This document shows, piece after piece, positions 52,494 to 61,109 of a DNA stretch of 64,000 nucleotides. Both the position numbers and the translations under genes were made by a program. Each line of letters starts with the position of its first letter. The stretch's first letter is position 1. The DNA lies in NCBI RefSeq assembly GCF_012927325.1, contig NZ_JABBGI010000017.1:57259-121258 (forward strand), written 5' to 3'. The notes under the pieces are model-generated. The model saw only the letters and a program-made list of their open reading frames with translations. It had not been told where the DNA came from and did not search any database. The stretch comes from Chryseobacterium antibioticum (GTDB lineage: Bacteria > Bacteroidota > Bacteroidia > Flavobacteriales > Weeksellaceae).

Positions 52494-54002
52494 ATGCAAA
52501 TAGAAACAAGAGCCCTGAGTCTTCAGGATTATGATGAACTGGTAATAACAATGAAACGCGCTTATCCGCAGATGTCTGAATCTATTTGGTCTAAAAAAAG
52601 CATCGAAAAGCTCACCAGAATATTCCCTAAAGGTCAGATCTGTATCACGGTAGACGGAAAACTGGCTGCTGTAGCACTCTCCATTATTGTGAATTATGAC
52701 GAATTCGGAGACGATCATACTTATGTAGATATTACAGGAAATTATACCTTCAATACCCATCTTTCAACCGGAAACGTGCTCTATGGAATTGAGGTTTTTG
52801 TAGATCCTGAGTTTCGTGAGCTGCGTCTGGGAAGAAGACTATATGATGCCAGAAAAGAATTATGTGAACTGCTTAATCTGAAATCTATAATTCTGGGTGG
52901 AAGAATTCCAAACTATCATAAATACAGCGACGAACTTTCCCCAAGGGAGTACATCCGAAGAGTAAGAGACAAAGAAATTTACGATTCTGTATTGTCTTTC
53001 CAGCTTTCCAATAACTTTCTGCCCATAAAGATTCTTAAAAAATACCTTCCCGAAGATGAATCCTCACTGGAAAATGCCGTTTTGCTACAATGGAACAACA
53101 TCTATTACAGCAAAAAACCCAATACCATGCAGGACAGCATCATCCGTCTTGGACTGGTACAGTGGCAGATGAGACATTTTAAAAATATCGATGCTTTTTA
53201 TGAGCAGGTAGAGTTTTTTGTGAATGTGATGGGCGACTACAAGTCGGACTTTGTCCTTTTTCCGGAACTTTTCAATACGCCGCTACTGGCGCCTTTCAAT
53301 AAGCTTTCCGAAAGAGACAGTATGATAGAATTGGCTAAATTAAGTGAAGAAATCAAGAATAAAATTTCCGAACTGGCCATCAGTTACAATGTCAATATTA
53401 TCTCAGGAAGTATGCCTGTTTTCGATACGGAGAGTAATGATCTGTATAATGTGAGTTATCTGTTACACCGTGACGGCCGTATCGATGAATACCGTAAAGT
53501 CCACATTACGCCAAACGAAAGAAAATACTACGGAATGAAAGGCGGAAATGAGATTAGAGTTTTCGATACCGACTGCGGAAAAATAGGTCTTGTCATCTGT
53601 TACGACGTAGAATTTCCGGAACTGCCGAGAATTTTGGCAGATCAGGGCATGAAAATTCTTTTTGTACCTTATCTTACCGATACCCAAAATGCTTATATCA
53701 GAGTACGTCACTGTGCGGCTGCGAGGGCTATCGAAAATGAATGTTATGTTGCGATTGCCGGATGTGTCGGAAATCTTCCGGGAGTCAACAATATGGATAT
53801 CCAGTTTGGGCAGGCTGCCGTATTTACGCCTTCAGATTTTGCCTTTCCATCCAATGCTGTGAAAGGGGAAGCTACTCCTAATACAGAAATGACCCTTATT
53901 GTGGATGTAGACCTTAATTTACTGAAAGATCTCCATCATAACGGCTCTGTTCAGGTAATGAACGACCGTAGAAAAGACCTTTACGAAACTTACCTTAAGT
54001 AA
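52494..54002 (+). CDS. GNAT acetyltransferase fused to a carbon-nitrogen hydrolase
   Basis: 502 residues. Residues 1 to about 190 form a GNAT domain (GIEVFVDPEFRELRLGRRLYDARKE contains the acetyl-CoA loop). Residues about 216-500 form a nitrilase-superfamily amidase with the triad Glu258 (FPELF), Lys335 (YRKVH) and Cys369 (LVICYDVEFP). This fusion is known as a conserved but uncharacterised family. Its combined reaction, perhaps on an acylated amide, is unknown. Confidence 0.9.
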   Translation: MQIETRALSLQDYDELVITMKRAYPQMSESIWSKKSIEKLTRIFPKGQICITVDGKLAAVALSIIVNYDEFGDDHTYVDITGNYTFNTHLSTGNVLYGIEVFVDPEFRELRLGRRLYDARKELCELLNLKSIILGGRIPNYHKYSDELSPREYIRRVRDKEIYDSVLSFQLSNNFLPIKILKKYLPEDESSLENAVLLQWNNIYYSKKPNTMQDSIIRLGLVQWQMRHFKNIDAFYEQVEFFVNVMGDYKSDFVLFPELFNTPLLAPFNKLSERDSMIELAKLSEEIKNKISELAISYNVNIISGSMPVFDTESNDLYNVSYLLHRDGRIDEYRKVHITPNERKYYGMKGGNEIRVFDTDCGKIGLVICYDVEFPELPRILADQGMKILFVPYLTDTQNAYIRVRHCAAARAIENECYVAIAGCVGNLPGVNNMDIQFGQAAVFTPSDFAFPSNAVKGEATPNTEMTLIVDVDLNLLKDLHHNGSVQVMNDRRKDLYETYLK

Positions 54003-54029
54003 GAAGCGTCCATAATTTTCAACACATAA

Positions 54030-54060
54030 AATCCTGGCCAAACGGTCAGGATTTATTTTC
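54030..54060 (+). terminator. terminator of the GNAT-nitrilase gene
   Basis: 11-pair stem AAATCCTGGCC/GGTCAGGATTT (54030-54040 with 54045-54055, one G-T) and T-rich flank. Confidence 0.8.
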
Positions 54061-54085
54061 ATTGTAAGGTATTTCGCCTATAAAA

Positions 54086-54115
54086 ATAAAAAAAGAGCAG
54101 ATGAATTTCTGCCCT
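54086..54115 (-). terminator. terminator of the leader-peptide gene
   Basis: Stem 54094-54101 with 54108-54115 (one G-T pair); the A-rich sequence at 54082-54094 reads as a T tract on the minus strand. It supports a transcription unit for the small gene next to it. Confidence 0.7.
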
Positions 54116-54142
54116 ATATTTAAAATGTTAAATTTTTTATAA

Positions 54143-54304
54143 TTACTGCGGACAGATCACTGCAGGGCAGATCAGTCTCGGACATCTAGGTCTTCCGTCA
54201 GTAGGGCAGCACTCATACGAACAGTTACCACCGATAATGATACCGTTTCCGTTAATTCCCTTTAATTGTTCTCTTGAAAGTTTGCTGTTGCGTAAATTTT
54301 TCAT
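54143..54304 (-). CDS. Cys-rich bacteriocin-like precursor peptide with Chryseobacterium-type leader
   Basis: 53 codons. The N-terminus MKNLRNSKLSREQLKGINGNG is the style of leader found on double-glycine peptide precursors in Chryseobacterium: Lys/Leu-rich start, LSREQLK, then INGNG. The core after it (IIIGGNCSYECC...) has six cysteines (28, 32, 33, 41, 46, 51) and five prolines in the last 20 residues. Cleavage after the Gly21 or GG25-26 region would free a 27- to 32-residue peptide. It has its own terminator. No peptidase-transporter or maturation enzyme lies in the window, so role and processing are inference. Confidence 0.8.
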   Translation of the reverse strand: MKNLRNSKLSREQLKGINGNGIIIGGNCSYECCPTDGRPRCPRLICPAVICPQ

Positions 54305-54507
54305 TTTGTAATATTTATAGGTTAGTTGATAATTTGATGAATATAAAGATAAAAAAATCCTTTAAATAATAGTATAGCTAGAATTTTTTTTATTTGTATT
54401 TATTGTATTGTCTGAGCATTAGAAAAATAATTGAATTAAAAATGTTATTTTTTTTCATGATATTCTTGAAATTTACTATCTTCACTGATCAATTTAAATA
54501 AAATATA

Positions 54508-54711
54508 ATGACAGGAACAGTAAAATGGTTTAACGAAACAAAAGGTTTTGGTTTTATTACACCAGACGGAGGCGGAAACGATATTTTTTGCCATCATTCA
54601 GCCATTCAGTCTTCAGGCCTTAGATCTTTAAAAGAAGGACAGGCAGTAGAATTTGATATTAAAGAAGGTAAAAAAGGACCTGAAGCAGACAATGTTAGAA
54701 TAGTAGGATAA
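54508..54711 (+). CDS. cold shock domain protein
   Basis: 67-residue single OB-fold nucleic-acid chaperone of the CspA family. RNP1 is KGFGFI, RNP2 is DIFCHHS (commonly DVFVHFS), and it begins [14 protein letters not shown]. It binds single-stranded RNA/DNA and probably acts as an RNA chaperone. The 200-base upstream region is AT-rich; a longer 5' leader typical of cold-shock genes is possible. Terminator follows directly. Confidence 0.95.
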   Translation: MTGTVKWFNETKGFGFITPDGGGNDIFCHHSAIQSSGLRSLKEGQAVEFDIKEGKKGPEADNVRIVG

Positions 54712-54737
54712 TAACTTATTAAGATATTGTTGAAATA

Positions 54738-54768
54738 AAGCTGCCATAGTATGGCGGCTTTTTTTATG
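54738..54768 (+). terminator. terminator of the cold shock gene
   Basis: AAGCTGCCAT/ATGGCGGCTT (54738-54747 with 54751-54760, one T-G) and a T run. Confidence 0.85.
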
Positions 54769-54882
54769 GCTCGACTCTGGCAAGAAGTAGTTCTGCTGAC
54801 AGCATTAGCGTGGATTCAAATTCAAATAAAATAACAATAGGAACAATTTTTGGAGTAATTTGCAACAACTATCTACAAATAT

Positions 54883-56532
54883 ATGTTTGACAAGCAGCAA
54901 CGAAAACTGAAAAGATCAGCCAGACTTATTTCCGTACTCAGTAAATACGGATTTAAAGATATGCTGGCGAGAATGAATACTGGAAATAAACAGGAACCGG
55001 TTTCTGATGATCCGGACGAGGTCATTTCCAAAGGGACCGTATATGAAAGAATCAGACTGGTGCTGGAAGAGCTTGGACCTACTTTTGTAAAATTGGGGCA
55101 GACATTCAGTAACCGTGAAGATCTTCTTCCACCCGAACTGATCCAGGAGCTACAGAAACTTCAGGATAAAGTAGATATGGTAGATATGGATGTAGAAGAA
55201 ATTCTGGAAAACGAATTCAATATATCCGTTAAAGATCATTTTCTCGAGATTGAGAAAGAACCTTTGGCAACAGCATCTATCGCTCAGGTGTATAAGGCTG
55301 TTTTGCTGGATGGGAGTCCGGCGATCCTCAAACTCAAAAAAGCTGATGTACAGACCCTTATTGAAGATGATCTGCTTCTCATTAAAGACCTTGAAAAGTT
55401 AGTGTCGGCTTATTCAGAAATAGGAGAAAAACTTAATCTTAAACAGGCGATTTCTACTTTTGAAAAATCTTTGCTTGAAGAAGTTTCTCTGATCAACGAA
55501 AAAGAAAATATCCTGCATTTTGCCCGGAATTTCAAAAACAATAAAGAAACGTATGTTCCGAAAATTTATGAAGAGTTTTCGAATAACAATATTCTTTGCA
55601 TGGAGTTTATCGATGGGATCAAGGTGACCGATAAAGCTGCGCTTTTAGCCCATGATATTGATCCTGTAAAAGTTTCTGAAGTGGGGTTGAGACTATTTGT
55701 TTCACAGATTCTGGATTACGGATTCTTCCATGCCGATCCGCATGCCGGAAATATTTTGGTGAAAAAGAACGGGAAAATTGTGTTCATAGACTTTGGGGCT
55801 GTAGGAAAGATCCAGCCAAACGATAAAGAGATCCTTGAAAACCTGATCGTAAGTTTTGTGGCTAAAAATCCTCATAAAATAGTCCGTTATCTCAAAAAAA
55901 TGGCGGTCAGTTATGAAATTCCCGATGAAAGAAGATTTGAAAACGATGTAGAAGATATTCTGAACTTTGTTCACAGCTCTTCATTGCAGGATATCAACGT
56001 TCAGGTGATCATCAATAAAATGAAGGATATTCTAAAAGATAACAGGCTCTACATGCCGGATTATTTTTATCTCCTTTTTAAAGGGATCAGTCTGATAGAA
56101 GGAGTGGGACGAACCATTAATCCGGATCTGGATATTGTGAAAAGCCTTCACCCTTACACCAGAAAAATATTAACCAAAAAGATCAGTCCGAAGAATCTTT
56201 TAAAGACAGGGATGGACAGGATGCTAAATTTCACGGATAATGTAGATGAAATTCCCAAAGAACTCCGATCTGTTTTGCAGAAATTGGACGATAACAAATT
56301 CACAGTATCCAGCGAGATTAAAAATATTGAAAAGACTAATCAACTGATCAAGTCCAGTATCATTAACTTAATTTTGGCCATGATCCTGGGAGCTAACATT
56401 ATTGCTACGGCTATTGTTTTTACTTCGGAATCCGGACCCAGAATAGGAGAGATGTCTTTAGTCGCGGTTTTAGGATTTGTATTTTCTGTTATATTGGTCT
56501 TGGTACTTTTACTGAGAGTAACCAGAAAATAA
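54883..56532 (+). CDS. ABC1/UbiB family protein kinase-like
   Basis: 549 residues. The atypical kinase-like core has ELGPTFVKLGQTFSNR, the KxGQ signature of the family, an Ala-rich ATP loop (PLATASIAQVYKA), MEFIDGIKVTD, and HADPHAGNILV plus IDFGAVGKI for metal and catalysis. Two membrane helices close the C-terminus. The family supports quinone biosynthesis or membrane-lipid homeostasis; the host probably makes menaquinone, so the role is uncertain. Confidence 0.92.
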   Translation: MFDKQQRKLKRSARLISVLSKYGFKDMLARMNTGNKQEPVSDDPDEVISKGTVYERIRLVLEELGPTFVKLGQTFSNREDLLPPELIQELQKLQDKVDMVDMDVEEILENEFNISVKDHFLEIEKEPLATASIAQVYKAVLLDGSPAILKLKKADVQTLIEDDLLLIKDLEKLVSAYSEIGEKLNLKQAISTFEKSLLEEVSLINEKENILHFARNFKNNKETYVPKIYEEFSNNNILCMEFIDGIKVTDKAALLAHDIDPVKVSEVGLRLFVSQILDYGFFHADPHAGNILVKKNGKIVFIDFGAVGKIQPNDKEILENLIVSFVAKNPHKIVRYLKKMAVSYEIPDERRFENDVEDILNFVHSSSLQDINVQVIINKMKDILKDNRLYMPDYFYLLFKGISLIEGVGRTINPDLDIVKSLHPYTRKILTKKISPKNLLKTGMDRMLNFTDNVDEIPKELRSVLQKLDDNKFTVSSEIKNIEKTNQLIKSSIINLILAMILGANIIATAIVFTSESGPRIGEMSLVAVLGFVFSVILVLVLLLRVTRK

Positions 56533-56662
56533 GAAAGTAGAATGGAAAGAAAAATTTCCTATCAAAAAAGATCCCAAAAAGAAAGGATATGTGATCATTA
56601 CATCCAGCCAATGGGAAGATGATGATATCAAAATTAAAAGTACAAGTGTGAAAGTGAATTGA
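56533..56662 (+). pseudogene. remnant of a gene end after the UbiB gene
   Basis: Directly after the UbiB stop, another frame is open into a protein-like tail (KVEWKEKFPIKKDPKKKG..., YVIITSSQWEDDD..., ending KVN and stop at 56660-56662). There is no Met start in this frame, and the composition is not that of the AT-rich spacers. I read it as the 3' end of a decayed or truncated gene. Confidence 0.45.
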
Positions 56663-56689
56663 GTTTCGGTGTGCGGGTTTCGGATCACG

Positions 56690-56836
56690 AGATAAGGGAG
56701 TTTGAGAGTTAGAGGGTTGCTGGTTTATTATGTTAGTTGCTGGATTGAATGTCTGAAATCTGAAATCTGATGTCCATCATATTGGTTCTAGGCTCTTGAT
56801 TCTTGATTCTCACAACTTAAAATTCACCACTGACAT
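56690..56836. repeat. mosaic of dispersed repeat modules
   Basis: Four modules in a row: GGGTTGCTGG...GTTAGTTGCTGG (56713-56742), GATGTCTGAAATCTGA (56748-56775), CTTGATTCTTGATTCTC (56794-56810), and AAAATTCACCACTGACATT (56818-56836). Each has counterparts near 59600-59790 and 61120-61290, or at 28082. No gene is present. Confidence 0.65.
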
Positions 56837-56863
56837 TAAGTTTAACCTCTAAATTTAAATACC

Positions 56864-56871
56864 TATCTTTG
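56864..56871 (+). promoter_or_regulatory. promoter element of the DEAD helicase gene
   Basis: TATCTTTG, 4 bases before the ATG at 56876. The start site would fall on or next to the A of the start codon. Confidence 0.65.
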
Positions 56872-56875
56872 CACC

Positions 56876-58237
56876 ATGGAAAAACTCACTTTTGCGGATT
56901 TTGACCTGCCGGTTAAAATTCTTGATGTTTTAGCGGATCTGGAATTATTCGAACCTACACCTATTCAGGAAAAGAGCTTAGGCCCTATACTTTCCGGGAG
57001 AGATGTCATGGGGATCGCACAAACCGGAACCGGGAAAACATTAGCCTATCTTCTGCCCGTTCTTAAAACATGGAAATACAACAAAGCAGGGAATCCTACT
57101 GTTTTGATTCTTGTTCCTACAAGAGAATTGGTGGTACAGGTAGCCGAAATTGTTGAGAAACTGACAGAAAATATTACCGCAAGAGTAATCGGAATATACG
57201 GAGGGAAAAATATCAATACACAGAAACTCTTATTTAATAACGGATGTGATATTTTGGTAGGAACTCCGGGAAGGGTAATGGATCTTGCTATTGATAATGC
57301 CATTTCACTGAAAGAAGTTAAGAATCTGATCATTGATGAATTTGATGAGATGCTTAATTTAGGTTTCAGACCGCAACTTACCCATATTTTTGAAATGATG
57401 AAGCCGAAGAGACAGAACATTCTTTTCTCGGCTACGATGACAGAAGCGGTAGATGAAATGCTGGATCAGTATTTTGCCAGTCCAATAGAGCTTTCATTAG
57501 CAAAATCCGGAACACCTCTTGAAAAAATTGAGCAGACCGGTTATAAAGTTGAAAACTTTAATACAAAAATCAACCTTCTTGAGTATTTATTGAAGAATAA
57601 TGAAGACATGTCTAAGGTCTTGGTTTTTACCAATAATAAGAAGAATTCTGACCTTCTGTTTGCTAAAATCGATGAGCTTTTTCCTGAAGAATTTGATGTC
57701 ATCCACTCAAACAAATCTCAGAACTACAGGCTTAAAGCCATGAAGAGATTTGAAAATGAAGAAATCCGGGGATTGATTACTACCGATGTAATGGCCAGAG
57801 GACTTGATATTTCAAATATTACCCACGTTATCAATTTTGAAACCCCTGAAATTCCTGAACAGTATATTCACAGAATAGGAAGAACAGGTAGGGCAGACAA
57901 AGACGGTAAAGCAATTACTTTTGCAACTAAAAAAGAAGAAACTTCTATTCTTGATATTGAGGTATTAATGGATAAAGATCTTAAGTTCCATGATTTCCCT
58001 ACAGAAGTGAAAATAAATCCTAAGAAAATCGCTTCCGAGGAAGATGTGATCATTATGAAGAATCCTGCACAGGTAAAACTGTACGAAGGAGGAGGAGCAT
58101 TTCACGAGAAAAAGGATAAAAACAAAAAAGAAAACTGGGGCGGTCCTTCAAAAAGAAAAGCACCTAAGAAATTTGGAGCTAACAGAGCCCAACAGAAATC
58201 GATATCAGTATCAAAATCTACTAAGAAAAAGAAATAA
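56876..58237 (+). CDS. DEAD-box ATP-dependent RNA helicase
   Basis: 453 residues. Motifs: Q (PTPIQEKSL), I AQTGTGKT (48-55), Ia PTREL, II DEFD at 154-157 in place of DEAD, III SAT, V MARGLDIS, VI HRIGRTGRADKDG. A basic Lys/Asn/Ser-rich tail follows (KKFGANRAQQ... KSTKKKK), typical of bacterial cold-adapted or ribosome-assembly helicases. Motif II with Phe is common in this group. Downstream a terminator is shared with the SGNH gene. Confidence 0.94.
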   Translation: MEKLTFADFDLPVKILDVLADLELFEPTPIQEKSLGPILSGRDVMGIAQTGTGKTLAYLLPVLKTWKYNKAGNPTVLILVPTRELVVQVAEIVEKLTENITARVIGIYGGKNINTQKLLFNNGCDILVGTPGRVMDLAIDNAISLKEVKNLIIDEFDEMLNLGFRPQLTHIFEMMKPKRQNILFSATMTEAVDEMLDQYFASPIELSLAKSGTPLEKIEQTGYKVENFNTKINLLEYLLKNNEDMSKVLVFTNNKKNSDLLFAKIDELFPEEFDVIHSNKSQNYRLKAMKRFENEEIRGLITTDVMARGLDISNITHVINFETPEIPEQYIHRIGRTGRADKDGKAITFATKKEETSILDIEVLMDKDLKFHDFPTEVKINPKKIASEEDVIIMKNPAQVKLYEGGGAFHEKKDKNKKENWGGPSKRKAPKKFGANRAQQKSISVSKSTKKKK

Positions 58238-58240
58238 CAA

Positions 58241-58270
58241 AAAACTCCCGATTTTTCGGGAGTTTTTTGT
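58241..58270. terminator. bidirectional terminator between the helicase and SGNH genes
   Basis: AAAACTCCCGA/TCGGGAGTTTT (58241-58251 with 58256-58266), 4-base loop, A and T flanks. Confidence 0.85.
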
Positions 58271-58282
58271 TTAGGTATTGTA

Positions 58283-58939
58283 TTATTTCATATAAGGTTT
58301 CATCACTTTCGCCCATACCTCATATCCTTCCGGAGTCAGGTGGAGCATATCTTCTACGAAAAGATCTCTTCTTACGTTTCCGTTAGAATCTTCCATAGCT
58401 TTCGTAATATCGATGAATTCTGCATTCGGTTCTTTTTTCATGAAAGCGGCGATCTTTTTATTCGTTTCTTTCATTTGTGGCCAAAGGACTTCGCGGCTTG
58501 GAGAATATTTTATTGAAATAAAATCTACTTCGATGTTAGGAAACTTTTCACGGATCTTTTTATAGAATGTTTTAAACCTGTTGATCACCACTTTGGCCTT
58601 TAGATCGTGGTTGTCTGCAAAATCATTATCACCACAGTAGATAATGATCTGTTTAGGCTGGTAAGGGCTTAAAAGCTCGTCTGCGAAATCATTCAGATCT
58701 GTCATTCTTGATCCGCCAAAACCTCTGTTAATAATTGTTTTATCTGGGAAATAGCTGGTGACGTCTGTCCATTTCGTGAAAGAGGAACTTCCTATCAGAA
58801 GGATAGCGTCTTTGGGTGGAGGGGTTTCCTGATCTGCCTTTTTAAAATTTTGAATGTCTTGCCAGAACATCGGCTTTTTTTCCTGTGAAAAGGACAGGGC
58901 AAAATACAGCAGGAGAAATGCTGAAAGAATCTTCTTCAT
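58283..58939 (-). CDS. secreted SGNH/GDSL hydrolase
   Basis: 218 residues with a signal peptide (MKKILSAFLLLYFALSFSQ). The four SGNH blocks are visible: Ser in LIGSSSF, Gly in GFGGS, Asn in YCGDND, and the Asp/His pair near the C-terminus in EDMLHLTPEGY. An esterase or lipase-like activity in periplasm or medium is expected, target unknown. The frame begins upstream at a TTG, but the ATG at 58939 gives the signal peptide. Confidence 0.9.
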   Translation of the reverse strand: MKKILSAFLLLYFALSFSQEKKPMFWQDIQNFKKADQETPPPKDAILLIGSSSFTKWTDVTSYFPDKTIINRGFGGSRMTDLNDFADELLSPYQPKQIIIYCGDNDFADNHDLKAKVVINRFKTFYKKIREKFPNIEVDFISIKYSPSREVLWPQMKETNKKIAAFMKKEPNAEFIDITKAMEDSNGNVRRDLFVEDMLHLTPEGYEVWAKVMKPYMK

Positions 58940-58973
58940 TGTAATCAAATTTTAAATGTCGTATAAAAGTAAT

Positions 58974-58999
58974 AAAAAACTCCCGGTTTTATCGGGAGT
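58974..58999 (-). terminator. terminator of the 59-kb lipoprotein gene
   Basis: ACTCCCG/CGGGAGT hairpin (58979-58985 with 58993-58999) with an A run on the left, reading as T on the minus strand. Its stem is the same as in the terminator at 58241. Confidence 0.75.
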
Positions 59000-59005
59000 C
59001 TGTGT

Positions 59006-59467
59006 TTATCTTTTGTAGGTAATGTAGATCAGATCGTCGGTACCATCATTGTTTTGATCATAAGCACCAAACAGCTGCGCCAGTTTCAGATCCTGGCTCG
59101 TCAGGATTTCAACTCTGTGCCATCTTTCAGTGTCATCGTCATTCTTGATGCTCAACAGCTTAGACTCTTCATTATAAGTATATTTACCTTCAGTTTTTCC
59201 GGTCATCTGGCAGTCGGTGCCTGTTCCTGAATAATACGTATAGCTGGTATAGTAATCGCTTCTGAAGTGTAATAAATTTTTGGCCTCACAATCAGACGGA
59301 GTTTCAGTAGAAAGTACTGTTTTATTGTCTTTTCCGGAAATGGTTTCTCTTTTAACCATCTTCCAGTCTCCGCTCATCATCTCTAATTCATAAGCTTCTA
59401 TGTTGTCATCTTTACAGGAAGTTAGTGCCAGAGCTGAAAAGGCAAATAAAAGTAGCTGTTTTTTCAT
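59006..59467 (-). CDS. small lipocalin-like lipoprotein, paralogue of the 43-kb one
   Basis: 153 residues from the ATG at 59467 (a GTG two codons earlier is possible). Lipobox LALTSC, then SGDWKMVKRETISGKD, two Cys (SDCEAK, TDCQM), GKYTYNEESKLLSI, and the DQNNDGTDDLIYITY end. The order of motifs and cysteines is the same as in 43260-43730; identity is moderate. Function unknown. Confidence 0.8.
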   Translation of the reverse strand: MKKQLLLFAFSALALTSCKDDNIEAYELEMMSGDWKMVKRETISGKDNKTVLSTETPSDCEAKNLLHFRSDYYTSYTYYSGTGTDCQMTGKTEGKYTYNEESKLLSIKNDDDTERWHRVEILTSQDLKLAQLFGAYDQNNDGTDDLIYITYKR

Positions 59468-59599
59468 TTTCACAAATTTAAGAATATGCTAAAATATAAA
59501 TAAATTTGAAATATTTATAATGAAATCCTGCTTTTTTAAACGAATGTTTATAAATAACAGGATTTTATATGATGAAGCTTTGAAAGTGATGGATTTTTA

Positions 59600-59790
59600 T
59601 GGGTCGTACATAGTAGGTTGCAGGCAGTAGGGATTGTGTCAAAGTTTGAAATTTTGTTTTTTAATTTAGATTTTAAGAAACAAAAGTCAAGAGTCAAGAA
59701 ACAAGATGCAAGACATCAGATTTCAAATCATAAACTCACTAACTTAATTATTACAAACTAGCAACCAGCATCTGCCAACTCTCTCACCCC
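59600..59790. repeat. mosaic of dispersed repeat modules
   Basis: In the 329-base gap (59468-59796) lie GTAGGTTGCAGGCAGTAGGG (59611-59630), AAGTCAAGAGTCAAGAAAC (59685-59703), GACATCAGATTTCAAATC (59712-59729) and ACTAGCAACCAGCATCTGCC (59758-59777). The modules correspond to those at 56690-56836 in reverse order and orientation. No gene seen. Confidence 0.6.
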
Positions 59791-59796
59791 ACATTC

Positions 59797-60960
59797 CTAA
59801 TAACTCATCTCCACAATCTTATAAGCATCCTGAGGCGTCAGTTTTTTATACTCACCAAGTCCGGACCATTTTCTGTCTGTAAATGCTTTTTCTACTCTTT
59901 CAGCTGTACCTTTATAATCTTCTGTATATTCGGAAAGTTTGGTTTTGATATTCAGGCTGTGGAAGAATTCTTCCATCTTTTTGATTCCTGCTTCAGCTTT
60001 TTCTTCCAGTGTTCCGTCTTTGATTCCCCATACTCTTTCAGCGTACTGAGCCAGTTTTCCTTTTTTGGTTTCGAAATTATAACGGTAGTGGGAAGGAGCA
60101 ATAACCGCTAAAGTTCTTGCATGGTCGATTCCGAAATAAGCAGTTAGTTCATGCCCCATAGCGTGTACCGCCCAATCTGTGATCACTCCCTTCTGGATAA
60201 GACCATTCAGAGCCATTGTACAGCACCACATAAAGTTTCCGGCAGCATCATAATTAAAATCATCAGCCAGAACTTTTGGAGCTGTTTCCTGAAGGCTGAT
60301 CAGAATGCTTTCCGCAATTCTTTCCTGAAGATCTGCAGAAGAAGGGGCCGTCATATATTGTTCCAAAACATGCGTGTAAGCATCTGTAATTCCGTTGACG
60401 ATCTGGTTCTTAGGGATTGTTCTGATCACTTCCGGATCTAAAACAGAAAACTGAGGGAAAAGACCAGGTCCACCGGACGATAATTTTTCATTGGTTTCTC
60501 TTCTTGAAATGACATAACCTGAATTCATTTCAGAACCCGTTGCCGGCAATGTCAGAATACTTCCGAAAGGCATTCCTTCTCCTTCAAACGTTCTTACTGA
60601 ATTTCTAAGGATTTCCCAGGGTTCTCCATCATAATTGGCAGCAGCAGAAAGAAATTTAGTTCCATCAATCACAGATCCTCCGCCTACAGCCAGCAGATAA
60701 TTGATATTATTTTCTTTGATAAAACTTAAAGCGTTGATTAGTACTTCATACTCAGGATTTGCAGGAACACCTCCGAATTCATACAGATCATGATCTTTCA
60801 GAGCTTCCTTTACCTGATCGTAAACACCGTTGTTCTTAATGCTTCCACCTCCGTAGATCATTAATATTTTAGCATCTTTTGGAACTTCACGGGAGATCTT
60901 AGCGATTTCACCTTTTCCGAAAAGTATTTTTGTTGGATTTTTAAATTCGAAATTGAGCAT
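59797..60960 (-). CDS. iron-containing alcohol dehydrogenase, YqhD/BDH type
   Basis: 387 residues. N-terminal Rossmann with GKGE, YGGGSIK and VGGGSVIDGTKF; C-terminal metal domain with AVHAMGHELTAYFGIDHARTLAVI, giving His ligands, and the GSEMNSG loop. It resembles NADPH-dependent aldehyde reductases such as YqhD. I start at the ATG at 60960, 20 bases after a TAAATTTG element at 60981-60988; the longer frame at 60993 lies upstream of it. Confidence 0.9.
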   Translation of the reverse strand: MLNFEFKNPTKILFGKGEIAKISREVPKDAKILMIYGGGSIKNNGVYDQVKEALKDHDLYEFGGVPANPEYEVLINALSFIKENNINYLLAVGGGSVIDGTKFLSAAANYDGEPWEILRNSVRTFEGEGMPFGSILTLPATGSEMNSGYVISRRETNEKLSSGGPGLFPQFSVLDPEVIRTIPKNQIVNGITDAYTHVLEQYMTAPSSADLQERIAESILISLQETAPKVLADDFNYDAAGNFMWCCTMALNGLIQKGVITDWAVHAMGHELTAYFGIDHARTLAVIAPSHYRYNFETKKGKLAQYAERVWGIKDGTLEEKAEAGIKKMEEFFHSLNIKTKLSEYTEDYKGTAERVEKAFTDRKWSGLGEYKKLTPQDAYKIVEMSY

Positions 60961-60980
60961 TGTTCTAAATTTATTTGATT

Positions 60981-60988
60981 CAAATTTA
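60981..60988 (-). promoter_or_regulatory. promoter element of the alcohol dehydrogenase gene
   Basis: TAAATTTG on the minus strand, 20 bases before the ATG at 60960. Confidence 0.55.
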
Positions 60989-61109
60989 CGCAAAGCAATA
61001 CGAAAACTGAGTTAATGAAATTTTAAAATTACTATCGACCTATTTTATAATAACAATTTAAAATTTAACCCAGGTTTGGAATAAGATGTTTTTAGAATCA
61101 GGAGAGATG

